Source: a virus. Taken from it: a DNA stretch of 52,220 bases. The notes under the pieces were generated by a model. That model did no database searches. It was not told where the DNA came from and worked only from the letters and a program-made list of their open reading frames with translations. Shown piece by piece: positions 17,300 through 25,942 of this stretch. The position numbers and the translations under genes are program-made. Location: IMG/VR virus record IMGVR_UViG_3300010883_015241, positions 1 to 52,220 of that record; one strand, given 5' to 3'. Position 1 is the first letter of the stretch, and every line of letters begins with the position of its first letter.

Positions 17300-18522
17300 T
17301 GGCTGAAAGAAGTAAACAACTTAGTAAGACACCTGCACAACAATTCGAAGCAACTGTTGAACCATTAGTACGTGATAGACTAGCTAATGAAGATCTAACT
17401 AAAAGAATTAACCAAAAAACAGTATCAGGTGATTCACACTCAGATTTTTCAATAGGTATTAAAGATATAGATGAATCAATTCACTTCTATTTTAATAATG
17501 TAATTAAGCCTAATGTAATACAGAACGGAAAAAGAAAGAACGTTCCTATTATATACGGTAACCAAGAAAGATGGGCAGCAGTCCAAAAAGACGGCTTTTA
17601 TAGAGATAAAAACGGTAAAGTACAAGCACCTTTAATAATGTATAAGAGAAAGAGTCTAGAGAAGAACAGAGCTCTTGGTACTAAAATAGATGCAGTAGCT
17701 CCTCAGAACTTAATAATTTTCGAAAAGAAATACTCAAGGAAAAACTTCTACGATAGACTAAGTACACTAACAAATAGAAAAGAAGAAAAGGAATTTCAAG
17801 GAGTAGTAATGCCCGACTATGTTACATTAACATATGAATGTATGATATTTACTGATTACATAGAACAAAACAATAAGATAATAGAAGCAGTTAATTATGC
17901 TTCGGATAGTTACTGGGGATACCCTAATAAATTTAAGTTTAGGTCAAGTATTGACTCATATGATACTCAAACAGATGTAGCACAAGGAACCGATCGAGTC
18001 ACCAAAACTACTTTTACTATTAAATTAAATGGATACATAATACCTGACTCAATTAATGCACAGTTAGCAGGAAATAGAAAATTTTACTCTAAATCCTCCA
18101 TTATTTTTGGAATGGAAACAACATCAAACACAGCAGCAACAACTGCAACCCAGACTAATACAAAAAAAGCATCAACTAAGTTTCATGATAAACCTGGGAT
18201 AAGAATTAAACTAGACTCAGAATCAGTAAGTATGACAACAGCACAAATAAACTACGTTTCCTTAAACACTACAGCAGTAGCTAGTAGTATAAGTGGAACC
18301 ACCACAGCAGTATTTAATGGAAAAACATTAGCAACTCCTCCATCAGGTTTTACACTTGGTCAAGAAGGATTTGCAGCATATATAAACAACACATATATAC
18401 CTAATTCACAGAGAACAGTGTCACAAGTAAGTTCAAATATCAATGTAGTATTCACTACAGACGATATAGGATACCTTTTAAACAGTACTGACGAAGTTAT
18501 ACTAACAGGTAAATTTAGTTAA
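17299..18522 (+). CDS. gp15: Tail completion/sheath stabiliser (T4 gp15-like) with C-terminal extension
   Basis: 407 residues; T4 gp15 is 272. Residues ~60-255 match the gp15 pattern: VPIIYGNQERW near 82-92, TLTYECMIFTDYIEQNNKIIEAV near 176-198, then an ADxA-type strand region and TTFTIKLNGYIIPDS near 237-251. This family caps the tail tube and sheath at the head-proximal end. Residues ~297-407 are an extra domain not found in T4 gp15. About three-quarters of its residues are identical by eye to the separate protein encoded directly downstream, so the extension arose by domain duplication or the neighbour by release of it. Confidence 0.82.
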   Translation: MAERSKQLSKTPAQQFEATVEPLVRDRLANEDLTKRINQKTVSGDSHSDFSIGIKDIDESIHFYFNNVIKPNVIQNGKRKNVPIIYGNQERWAAVQKDGFYRDKNGKVQAPLIMYKRKSLEKNRALGTKIDAVAPQNLIIFEKKYSRKNFYDRLSTLTNRKEEKEFQGVVMPDYVTLTYECMIFTDYIEQNNKIIEAVNYASDSYWGYPNKFKFRSSIDSYDTQTDVAQGTDRVTKTTFTIKLNGYIIPDSINAQLAGNRKFYSKSSIIFGMETTSNTAATTATQTNTKKASTKFHDKPGIRIKLDSESVSMTTAQINYVSLNTTAVASSISGTTTAVFNGKTLATPPSGFTLGQEGFAAYINNTYIPNSQRTVSQVSSNINVVFTTDDIGYLLNSTDEVILTGKFS

Positions 18523-18525
18523 ATT

Positions 18526-18993
18526 ATGGCATTAGTAAATAAGAGAAGTTTCCTCTCGAATAGTACTTTCGATGTGAAACCAACGACAGAAAGAGGATCA
18601 GCTGCCACAAAGGCACTAAGTCCAAATAAAATAAAAAGAACGACAGCATCATTTTTTGATGGACCTGTCACCAGAACTAAATTAGATTCAGAATCAGTAA
18701 GTATGACAACAGAACAAATAACATATCTAAGCTTAAACACTACTTCTACAGCAAATAGTATAAGCGATTCTAACACTGCTGTATTTAATGGAAAAACAAT
18801 AGCAACCCCCCCTACAGGATTTACACTCGGACAAGAGGCATTCTCACTATTTATAAATAACACATATATACCCAACTCTCAGAGAACAGTATCACAGGTT
18901 AGTAGTAATATAAGTGTATCTGTTGTGACGAATGATTTGGGATATTTATTAAATAATGACGACGAGGTAGTACTAGTAGGAAAATATAGTTAA
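18526..18993 (+). CDS. Stand-alone copy of the gp15 C-terminal extension domain
   Basis: 155 residues. Residues ~47-155 repeat the end of the gp15-like protein, sharing blocks such as LDSESVSMTT, AVFNGKT, GFTLGQE and NNTYIPNSQRTVSQVSSN. The first 45 residues are basic, Ser/Thr rich and not shared. The start lies three bases after the gp15-like stop. The domain is Ser/Thr/Asn rich and probably beta-structured; it may decorate the neck or tail top, or act as an adhesion domain. No known family was recognised, and no enzyme motif is visible. Confidence 0.8.
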   Translation: MALVNKRSFLSNSTFDVKPTTERGSAATKALSPNKIKRTTASFFDGPVTRTKLDSESVSMTTEQITYLSLNTTSTANSISDSNTAVFNGKTIATPPTGFTLGQEAFSLFINNTYIPNSQRTVSQVSSNISVSVVTNDLGYLLNNDDEVVLVGKYS

Positions 18994-18998
18994 AAATT

Positions 18999-19943
18999 AT
19001 GGCATTAATAGAATGGAACCAACTCTCCGCAGACCTTCTGACATATGGTCAATTAACAGGGTCTTTAAATATAAGTGGATCTTTAGTAGCTGATGGTGAT
19101 TTACTCCCGGCAGTTGCAGAACTACATGACATTGGTAGTGCTGCTAAGCCTTGGAAAGATTTATACTTAACTACCGGATCCTTAAAATTTGTTGATAACG
19201 GAGTAGTTCAAGCTACTATATCAGCTGTAGAAGAAGGTATACAAATTGGTAATATAAAAATTACAACTAGTTCTATTGATATTGTAAATAATGCTGGTGA
19301 TATTATCTCTACTGTTGCAGAAGCTTCATCATCTGCAGGTGATGTTACAGGTACTGAGGTATCTCCTAACATTTTTGCAGCAACAGGCTCTTTCGTATCT
19401 ACTACTAACAACACTCAGATTACCGGTTCGTTAGGTGTAAGCGGTGATATAACAAGTACTGGTATAACAGCAGGTAATATACAAACAGGAATCACCGGAG
19501 ACAATGAAATTGACACGGTATCAGGAAACCTTACCATTGACTCAGCTGGAGGAACTATTACGATGGATGACAATGTAGTCATTACAGGTAACTTAACAAC
19601 ACAAGGAGACCAAACAGTTATAAGTACCACTAATTTAACAGTAGAAGACAAGTTCTTAGTATTTGCCTCAGGATCAACATCAGCTACAGACGGTGGAATA
19701 GTGATTAGTAAGCAATCGGATGGAGCAGGATTTGGGTTAGGGTACGATACAGCAACCACAAGATGGGGTGTAGACAATGATTTAGCTATAAATGCAACAG
19801 ATATCGTTCCTGATGCTTATCTAGGTACATTAACCTATTCAACAGCAATCCCAACAGGCAATCCTACTTACGGAGGATCAGCAGCCGGTTACGGTCATAT
19901 GCATGTTAAATCAGATACAGGGGATATATACATATTCGCATAA
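18999..19943 (+). CDS. Beta-rich tail fibre-like protein
   Basis: 314 residues of short glycine/serine/threonine-rich repeats (GSLNISGSL, GSLGVSGDI, VVITGNLTTQGD) typical of trimeric phage fibre shafts. The segment GDQTVISTTNLTVEDKFLVF resembles a motif common in phage fibre and appendage proteins. The C-terminus ends in a small GYGHMHVKSDTGDIYIFA tip. It would form part of a fibre or whisker that contacts the host surface. It has no S74 chaperone domain of its own; one is encoded in the next gene. Confidence 0.8.
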   Translation: MALIEWNQLSADLLTYGQLTGSLNISGSLVADGDLLPAVAELHDIGSAAKPWKDLYLTTGSLKFVDNGVVQATISAVEEGIQIGNIKITTSSIDIVNNAGDIISTVAEASSSAGDVTGTEVSPNIFAATGSFVSTTNNTQITGSLGVSGDITSTGITAGNIQTGITGDNEIDTVSGNLTIDSAGGTITMDDNVVITGNLTTQGDQTVISTTNLTVEDKFLVFASGSTSATDGGIVISKQSDGAGFGLGYDTATTRWGVDNDLAINATDIVPDAYLGTLTYSTAIPTGNPTYGGSAAGYGHMHVKSDTGDIYIFA

Positions 19944-19973
19944 AAATTAAAGAACTTTCTTTCGTATTTATTG

Positions 19974-19982
19974 CTATTTATA
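19974..19982 (+). promoter_or_regulatory. Candidate late promoter CTATTTATA in fibre intergenic gap
   Basis: The 117-base gap 19944-20060 contains CTATTTATA, the nonamer seen before the portal and neck genes, 78 bases before the next start. The rest of the gap is AT-rich with a small palindrome (CTCAATTGAG) near 20029-20038 and no clear terminator. Confidence 0.4.
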
Positions 19983-20060
19983 AGAAAATATTATATATTA
20001 GATATATTATTGGCCTAACGGAAGTGGGCTCAATTGAGTAACCAACCATAATATTGTAGA

Positions 20061-20489
20061 ATGCCGAATTGGAAAAAAGTAATAACATCAGGTTCTGCCG
20101 CCCACCTAGCGAGTCTTAACGTAGCTGGTGAAATAACAGGTTCAAATGGACATTTATCCGGGTACCTAAGGGTAACAGGAGATGTTACAGCATATTACTC
20201 TTCAGACCGTAGATTAAAAGAAAACATAGTGCCTATTGAAAGCCCCTTAGAAAAGGTATCTCAACTTGGAGGTTACTACTTTGACTGGATTCCAACAGAA
20301 GGTATACATATTAACGAAGGACATGATATAGGGGTAATAGCCCAAGAAGTAGAAGAAGTTCTACCAGAAATAGTTATTACAAGGCCTAACGGATATAAAG
20401 CAGTTCAATATGAAAAAATTGTAGCACTACTAATTGAAGCAAATAAAGAGCTAAAAGAAAGAGTTGAAAAATTAGAACAAAAACAATAG
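20061..20489 (+). CDS. Short fibre protein with S74 intramolecular chaperone
   Basis: 142 residues. Residues ~1-45 are a short fibre-like piece (AGEITGSNG, SGYLRVTGDV). From ~46 a peptidase S74 domain starts with SSDRRLKENI; S48 and K53 are the expected Ser-Lys catalytic dyad, and GHDIGVIAQEVEEVLPE follows as usual. The C-terminus is a coiled coil (EKLEQKQ). Such domains help fibres trimerise and then cut themselves off. The passenger is unusually short, so it may be a fibre tip or a domain assembled with the larger fibre encoded upstream. Confidence 0.88.
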   Translation: MPNWKKVITSGSAAHLASLNVAGEITGSNGHLSGYLRVTGDVTAYYSSDRRLKENIVPIESPLEKVSQLGGYYFDWIPTEGIHINEGHDIGVIAQEVEEVLPEIVITRPNGYKAVQYEKIVALLIEANKELKERVEKLEQKQ

Positions 20490-20492
20490 GTT

Positions 20493-21008
20493 ATGGGGTT
20501 ACTACTAAATATAGACATCGATACACATAGAGGTCCAAGCACGGCACCGTATATGAGAATTGATCAAATTACTGTTCAAAGAGAAGCTAATAGAATGATA
20601 GTTTCCACAGCACTCTATTCCTGTAGAGAAGATGTTAAACTAAAACAGAATGTACCTGGAGATGCTATCTTTTACACAAACAGATCTGATTCAGGCGAAC
20701 AAGTTAATATTCCATTATCATATAAATTTAACCTATCAGAAAAAGTAAATAAGGTAGTCCCTGTATATGAAAAACAAATGATAATAGAAAAAGTACCCTT
20801 TGTAAGTTTTGATCCAGAAACAGGAGATGAAGTAACAGCATTCGAAGAAGTAAAGTCTGAAAAGATGGTTAAAGTAGATGAAAAAGAAGAATGGGTTGAT
20901 GTAGATAATTTTGCAATGATTCAAAAAGATATTTTTTCTTTAGCATATAATAAGATACAAGAAGAGTTAGAATCTCTTTTTCCTGATAATGATATAATAG
21001 TAGACTAA
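20493..21008 (+). CDS. Putative virion protein, unknown
   Basis: 171 residues, unrecognised. The N-terminal half is beta-rich (LNIDIDTHRGPSTAPYMRID, ITVQREANRMIVSTALYSCRE); the central part is highly charged with repeated Val/Lys/Glu strands; the C-terminus is helical. It begins three bases after the S74 fibre gene and just before another beta-rich protein, so it is probably part of the fibre or baseplate-appendage set. Confidence 0.7.
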   Translation: MGLLLNIDIDTHRGPSTAPYMRIDQITVQREANRMIVSTALYSCREDVKLKQNVPGDAIFYTNRSDSGEQVNIPLSYKFNLSEKVNKVVPVYEKQMIIEKVPFVSFDPETGDEVTAFEEVKSEKMVKVDEKEEWVDVDNFAMIQKDIFSLAYNKIQEELESLFPDNDIIVD

Positions 21009-21009
21009 G

Positions 21010-21480
21010 ATGGCAGTTAAGACATATAGCACAACAAATATATCTTGGAGTAGTACAGATGATTGGGCAAACGAAATAGCTAGCAATAGTAATATCTCAG
21101 TTTCAGGATCAGCTACATCTTTCGGTGATGACCTCTACCCAGCAACAGGAGCATCTAATATAAAGATTTCAGAACAACTTTATAATAACAAAGTATTTTA
21201 TGGTACAATGTATACTAAGACGGATATCGCCGCCCAAGTAACATTACCGTATACAGGAGATTCTTTAGCACAGAGTAGTAATCAAGTAATTAAAAACTGT
21301 AGTTATAATGATAATGCAACAGTTAGGTTAGTAGCAACTGCCACATACCCTAAGGTTTTTCAAAAATGGACATCTGATGCAGCCGGTGGTACAACTATAA
21401 GTACTAATGCTACTTTGAACTTAACTGATGATGATCATACCGGAGTTACAACTTTCTTCTGTTGGTCAACAACAGCATAG
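21010..21480 (+). CDS. Putative Ig-like or fibre-associated virion protein
   Basis: 156 residues rich in Ser, Thr, Asn and Ala. The region near residues 112-140 (FQKWTSDAAGGTTISTNATL) looks like a single bacterial Ig-like or surface-repeat strand pattern. No catalytic motif is visible. It is the last structural-type gene before the glycan cluster and starts right after the preceding gene. A surface decoration role is possible, but the assignment is by composition only. Confidence 0.65.
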   Translation: MAVKTYSTTNISWSSTDDWANEIASNSNISVSGSATSFGDDLYPATGASNIKISEQLYNNKVFYGTMYTKTDIAAQVTLPYTGDSLAQSSNQVIKNCSYNDNATVRLVATATYPKVFQKWTSDAAGGTTISTNATLNLTDDDHTGVTTFFCWSTTA

Positions 21481-21497
21481 TATAAAATAAATGGTTA

Positions 21498-22370
21498 ATG
21501 GTAAATGTTATATGGGTTTTAGAGAATATACGTAATAGTAAGAATTTCTATACCTCCTTCGATACAAAAATGTTAATAGCTTCTGTTACACAATGGAAGA
21601 AACATAACCCGAACACACATACAATTTTCTACTGTGATAAACTAACCTATGAGACATTTCAAAAAATGGAACTGTTACAAGCATGGGATGAAGCTAAAGT
21701 AATACCACCCTCAGAGGACATAGATAAACATATATTTTGGTCTAGTTGCAAAGTAGAGGTACTAAGAGGTACAACCAAACCTACTGTGATATTAGATAAC
21801 GATTTTATTGTATATAAAAGCTTTGAACCTTTATTAAAAGATACAGTAATTGTAGGTCATGATGAAGACGGTCAAGACTACTACCCTAATGCTTTAGACC
21901 CGTACGTAAGACAGACGAATCATCTACTAAGCAGACCAAACCACAAATCAGTTAATTGTTGCTTTTTATATTTCCCCAATCCTAAATTTGTAGCAGCATA
22001 CGCACATACAGGAGTTGAATTAATGAAAGAATTAACTAGATTAAAAGCACCAAATTCCAATTACTTAGTTTATGCAGAACAATTGCTTCTTAAACATTTA
22101 TTAGATTTACATAAACAAGACTATGATACCTTAGTAAATGAAGTATGGCAATGCAAAGAAAGATATTTTGTTCCAACTACTAAAGGACTAATAGACAGAA
22201 AAGAACAAAAACTCTGGTTTAGACACTACTGGATGGATAAAAAGAAAATACTTAAAAATGAAGACGGTTTTAATCTTAAAGAAGAAGTAGAACAGTTGGA
22301 TAACTGCATAAAGAATCGTATATTGGGTAAAGATAAGTTACTTAAGAGAATAGATGAGTATTTTAGATAA
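21498..22370 (+). CDS. Glycosyltransferase-like protein (GT-A type)
   Basis: 290 residues, opening MVNVIWVLENIRNSKNFYTSFD. The core carries a strand-turn ILDNDFIVYK near residues 96-105, a DxD-like metal site, and a downstream acidic region (GHDEDGQDYYPN) plus a CCFLYFPNPKF segment typical of nucleotide-sugar transferases of GT-A fold. It would move a sugar from a nucleotide donor, but donor and acceptor cannot be read. It opens the non-core cluster and overlaps the next gene by 17 bases. The nearby ATG at 21491 is out of frame; the ATG at 21498 is used. Confidence 0.6.
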   Translation: MVNVIWVLENIRNSKNFYTSFDTKMLIASVTQWKKHNPNTHTIFYCDKLTYETFQKMELLQAWDEAKVIPPSEDIDKHIFWSSCKVEVLRGTTKPTVILDNDFIVYKSFEPLLKDTVIVGHDEDGQDYYPNALDPYVRQTNHLLSRPNHKSVNCCFLYFPNPKFVAAYAHTGVELMKELTRLKAPNSNYLVYAEQLLLKHLLDLHKQDYDTLVNEVWQCKERYFVPTTKGLIDRKEQKLWFRHYWMDKKKILKNEDGFNLKEEVEQLDNCIKNRILGKDKLLKRIDEYFR

Positions 22371-23088
22371 AGAATACATAAAAGACTACATTACCAGCGA
22401 CCTTGGTAAGAAAGTACCCTACCGTTGGACACATGGTGCAACCGATAAGCACTTAGGAGACGGATTAGTGGTGTATTCCCTTATACAACTTAAAAGAGCT
22501 AAGATTTGTGTGTGTTTAGGTAGCGGAGGCGGTTTTATACCTAGAATAATGACCGCCGCAAGAGCAGAACTCCACGATCAAGGTATATTTGAAGGTGATA
22601 ACGATAAGAACTGGGGTGATATAGGAGCAACCTATATTGTTGATGCAGCTAATGGAGTTGGAGGTAAGGTAACCTGGTTAGAACAGGATTCTTTCCTTAG
22701 AAAGACCTTCCACCCAAGAATAATAGCTTCAACTACTGAAAAAGCCTATTATGACTTTTTTGTTAAAGAAGATATTCAGATAGACTACTTGCATATAGAT
22801 GCAGACCATTCTTTCAATGGAGTTAAATTAGATTTTGACTTATACTCTAAATTAGTACCTAAGCACGGTATTATTTCTATTCACGATACAGATATATCAT
22901 ACCAAGATAACTATATAGTGTCAAAAGATATCACAGATCAAGAACACCACGATAACTTTGCTGACGGACCATCTAAATTTGTCAAATCACTTAATAAAAA
23001 GAAATGGAAAACCTTTGATCTATTTAATGAAGGTATTCACCCATCAAAACCATCTACAACAGGACTAACTCTCATACAACATGCTTAA
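22354..23088 (+). CDS. Class I SAM-dependent methyltransferase-like (MTase_24 type)
   Basis: 244 residues. A glycine-rich loop (VCLGSGGGFIPRI near residues 53-65), an acidic residue at the following strand, and YLHIDADHSFNGVKLDFDLYSKLVPKHGIISIHDT match the methyltransferase family that includes sugar O-methyltransferases and cephalosporin hydroxylase relatives. In this setting it probably methylates a sugar. The last 60 residues are less typical. It overlaps both flanking genes, so it is part of the same messenger. Confidence 0.72.
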   Translation: MSILDKEYIKDYITSDLGKKVPYRWTHGATDKHLGDGLVVYSLIQLKRAKICVCLGSGGGFIPRIMTAARAELHDQGIFEGDNDKNWGDIGATYIVDAANGVGGKVTWLEQDSFLRKTFHPRIIASTTEKAYYDFFVKEDIQIDYLHIDADHSFNGVKLDFDLYSKLVPKHGIISIHDTDISYQDNYIVSKDITDQEHHDNFADGPSKFVKSLNKKKWKTFDLFNEGIHPSKPSTTGLTLIQHA

Positions 23089-23920
23089 CCTAGTAACAGT
23101 TGTAGGACATAACACAACTATGCTACCTCATATGTTAAAACACTATGAGGATAAGGTAGATAAAAAGTATGTAGTAGTGTATAGACAGCATAAAGATGAT
23201 GGAATACTAGAAGAAATAGAAGAGTTAGGCATTACTCCTTATAAAGTAGTAACTGAACCAAAGTTTAATTGGAATAAAGTTACAGACCTATATAATGAAG
23301 TAAAACTAACCAGACCAAATGACTGGTGGATAGTATCCGATGACGATGAATTACAAGTATACCCAGAGTCTATTACGGACATCATTAAGAAGTGTGAGAC
23401 CCACGGTTATACCTTTGTTACAGGAGGTTTCTTGGATAGGTTAGGTATAGATGGCACTTTCCCTATTATTAATAGAGAGACGGATATTTTAAAAGCATTT
23501 CCGAATGCAGGTTTTTTTAGATACCCTTTATCTGGAGCCTGTGCTAACAAAGTAACCTTAATGAAAGGTCATCAAAAAATAACCTCTGGTCAACATTACG
23601 CACTATTTGAAGACGGAACCAATTCATGGGGTAGATCACACCCTAAAAGAATGCCAATTAAAGAATGCTTTACACAAGTACACCATTTTAAATGGGACTC
23701 TACCTGCATAGAAAGAATTAAAGCAGTAGCAGACAATAAAAAAGATTATTCGTACTCTGATGAGTATTTGAAGATGTACAATGCGCTAAAAGCATTTAAC
23801 TTCAAGATTAATATAAAAAATTCTGTATTTAAAGTTGTAAAATTGAAAAAAAGTTCCTATATTAAGTATACAGATTACCAGTACTGGAACAAATTAACTA
23901 AATTAATAATTAAAACATGA
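23081..23920 (+). CDS. Glycosyltransferase (GT2/GT92-like)
   Basis: 279 residues. N-terminus LVTVVGHNTTMLPHMLKHYED resembles GT92/GT2-4 proteins, in which the enzyme scans for a distant partner before the catalytic core. The segment WWIVSDDDELQVYP (around residues 83-96) supplies the metal-binding acidic cluster, and QVHHFKWD near 206-213 is the C-terminal His motif common in this group. Predicted to add a sugar to a glycan. The last ~40 residues are basic. Confidence 0.75.
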   Translation: MLNLVTVVGHNTTMLPHMLKHYEDKVDKKYVVVYRQHKDDGILEEIEELGITPYKVVTEPKFNWNKVTDLYNEVKLTRPNDWWIVSDDDELQVYPESITDIIKKCETHGYTFVTGGFLDRLGIDGTFPIINRETDILKAFPNAGFFRYPLSGACANKVTLMKGHQKITSGQHYALFEDGTNSWGRSHPKRMPIKECFTQVHHFKWDSTCIERIKAVADNKKDYSYSDEYLKMYNALKAFNFKINIKNSVFKVVKLKKSSYIKYTDYQYWNKLTKLIIKT

Positions 23921-24123
23921 GTAAAGTAACAGCAACAGCAATTACTGACAGTCAAAAGTTAGAAATCGAAGAAAGAAAAATTAAAGCTTTAGAGAAGATC
24001 GCTACATCATTAGAAGATTTAACCTTATGGGTTGAAGAAGTTGATAAAGATGAATGGTCGGAAAGACTACAGTGGTATTTATCTGAGTTTTATAATAAAT
24101 TCATCGGTAAACCAGAAGAATAA
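23917..24123 (+). CDS. Small charged protein, unknown
   Basis: 68 residues, one long charged helix with two Trp-rich turns (TLWVEEVDKDEW, LQWYLSEF). It overlaps the previous gene by four bases (ATGA) and precedes the GT7-like gene by two bases. It could be a small partner of one of the flanking transferases. No family recognised. Confidence 0.6.
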   Translation: MSKVTATAITDSQKLEIEERKIKALEKIATSLEDLTLWVEEVDKDEWSERLQWYLSEFYNKFIGKPEE

Positions 24124-24125
24124 CA

Positions 24126-25544
24126 TTGGAAAAACTAGCGATAATTGTACCTTATCGAGATCGCTATGACCAACTACTAACCTTCAAGGAGAAAATTGTA
24201 AAGTACTTAGATAATAGGGACTTTAACTATTGTATAATCATAGTAGAACAAGATAACGCATCAGCCTTTAATAGAGGTATGTTATTGAACATCGGTTTTA
24301 AGGAAGCTCTTAAGCAACGATGTGATTATGTTGTGTTCCACGATGTAGACATGACACCTATAGATGTAGACTACTCTAATTCAGAGTTTCCTATACACTT
24401 AGCTAGTCATGATCTCCCATTTGATGAGTATTTCGGTGGAATAACACTATTCCCTGTTAAAGACTTTGAAAAGATTAACGGATTTTCTAATATATATTGG
24501 GGTTGGGGATTTGAAGATGACGATCTACGGTACAGGTGTATTAAAAACAACATAAGGTTAGATAGACAGCATAGAGAATTAGCTGATTCATCTAAATCTG
24601 TGTTAAAGTTTAATGGAACAAATGCTTTTGTAAAGCTACGTAACACTCTTGACATAAGTCAAGACTTTTCTTTATACTTATCGTTCACTCCTGAGAAAAT
24701 GAAGCTAGATCCTGACAAAGAATCAGATAGATTTACATTATTTAACATACCAGGGTATGATTTCTCTATTTTATACAACTCTTTTAAGAGAATAGTACTA
24801 CAAGCCTTTGATAGACGTGGAAATTTCCATCAAATAGCTTCAAAACCATTTTCTCCTAAGGCTAGTAACGTATTAGTTACATATAATGCTACAGAAAGAC
24901 AGTTTATTATGTATATGTTCGGAAAGAAGATAGGAATCATTAATTTAAAAGCGAAAAGCACTGTACAAAACGCATTACATGACTATAATCAAGAACCTTA
25001 CCAGTATTTAGGAGCATCCAACGGAAAGGATGAACATTTTAGAGGCACTATTGATACTTTCGTTTCTTGGGACAGTTGTCTTAACAAAAACGAAGCAAAA
25101 GAAGTGTGTAATAACAGATATTACGGATTAACCCAGGATTTTGGGGAATATCAAGGTTCTTCATCAATAAATACCTACTACGATACAAGATTTATTAAGA
25201 ATTACAGTTTAATGGACTTAACTGAAGGAGGAAACACTGGAATCATCAAGAATTGTGAAATAATGAAGTATGATGCTAAGGATTACGTAGTAGATTTCAT
25301 ACCTCATAGAAGAAACAGTAAGGTAAGGGTGGAAGAACACGATACCAACGGGTATAATAATGGTCAGTGGAAGGATAAACTTACTAGATATAATCAACTA
25401 AGGTTTGAAAACGAAGTTCAAGAGGGATCAGTAGATTTTACTACAGATGGCCTCTCTAATTGTAAGTTTACGTTACACGGTAGAGTAAAAGACAATTTCA
25501 AAGGTAGTAGACGTAGTATAATACACTTAAACGTAGGTATATAA
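24126..25544 (+). CDS. GT7-like galactosyltransferase fused to a LamG-like domain
   Basis: 472 residues from a TTG start (24126-24128), chosen because it directly follows the preceding stop and keeps the N-terminal strand LAIIVPYRDR, the entry of the beta-1,4-galactosyltransferase (GT7) fold. Further GT7 marks: FNRG (48-51), HDVDM with D73 and D75 as metal ligands, EYFGG (101-105), and NIYWGWGFEDDDL (122-134). Residues ~159-340 resemble a concanavalin-like/LamG jelly-roll (KFNGTNAFVKL, FSLYLSFTP, HFRGTIDTFVSWD). The tail (~350-472) is unassigned. It should add Gal or a related sugar, with the lectin-like part holding a glycan or protein acceptor. A paralogue lies two genes downstream. Confidence 0.82.
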   Translation: MEKLAIIVPYRDRYDQLLTFKEKIVKYLDNRDFNYCIIIVEQDNASAFNRGMLLNIGFKEALKQRCDYVVFHDVDMTPIDVDYSNSEFPIHLASHDLPFDEYFGGITLFPVKDFEKINGFSNIYWGWGFEDDDLRYRCIKNNIRLDRQHRELADSSKSVLKFNGTNAFVKLRNTLDISQDFSLYLSFTPEKMKLDPDKESDRFTLFNIPGYDFSILYNSFKRIVLQAFDRRGNFHQIASKPFSPKASNVLVTYNATERQFIMYMFGKKIGIINLKAKSTVQNALHDYNQEPYQYLGASNGKDEHFRGTIDTFVSWDSCLNKNEAKEVCNNRYYGLTQDFGEYQGSSSINTYYDTRFIKNYSLMDLTEGGNTGIIKNCEIMKYDAKDYVVDFIPHRRNSKVRVEEHDTNGYNNGQWKDKLTRYNQLRFENEVQEGSVDFTTDGLSNCKFTLHGRVKDNFKGSRRSIIHLNVGI

Positions 25545-25942
25545 TGAAAAAAGGAGTTATTTGTGGTAATTTTGACGTAATTCACCCAGGATACATAAAA
25601 ATGTTCAAAGAATGTGCAAAAAACTGTGATTGCTTAATAGTTCTACTACATTCAGACCCTTCTATTGAAAGACCCACTAAATTAAAACCTATTCTAACAG
25701 TAGAAGAGAGAAAAGAGATGTTATTAGAGTTAAGATCAATTTGTGACGTAATATCTTATACATTTGAAGCGACTTTATATGATTTACTTAAAATAGGTGA
25801 GTTTAACGTAAGATTCTTAGGAGATGATTATATAAATAAGCCTTTTACAGGAGATGACTTAAAAATACCCATACATTACCTAGATAGGTCACATGGTTGG
25901 AGTACAACAAAGTTTAAACAGTTAATATCAAAGACAATATGA
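25544..25942 (+). CDS. Cytidylyltransferase (TagD/RfaE-like) with altered HxGH motif
   Basis: 132 residues, the size of glycerol-3-phosphate cytidylyltransferase. GNFDVIHPGY (8-17) matches the nucleotidyltransferase signature, but the last His of HxGH is replaced by Tyr (H14-P-G-Y17). The C-terminal WSTTKFKQL (118-126) matches the family's RxxxxSTT motif, with the Arg at the start of the loop. It would form a CDP- or ADP-activated polyol or sugar. The Tyr may lower activity or alter the substrate. It overlaps both GT7-like neighbours. Confidence 0.75.
   Translation: MKKGVICGNFDVIHPGYIKMFKECAKNCDCLIVLLHSDPSIERPTKLKPILTVEERKEMLLELRSICDVISYTFEATLYDLLKIGEFNVRFLGDDYINKPFTGDDLKIPIHYLDRSHGWSTTKFKQLISKTI

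Noticed and set aside
18519-18875. 118-residue hydrophobic minus-strand frame
   Set aside because: Opposite the stand-alone gp15-extension gene, which is supported by homology to the preceding gene.
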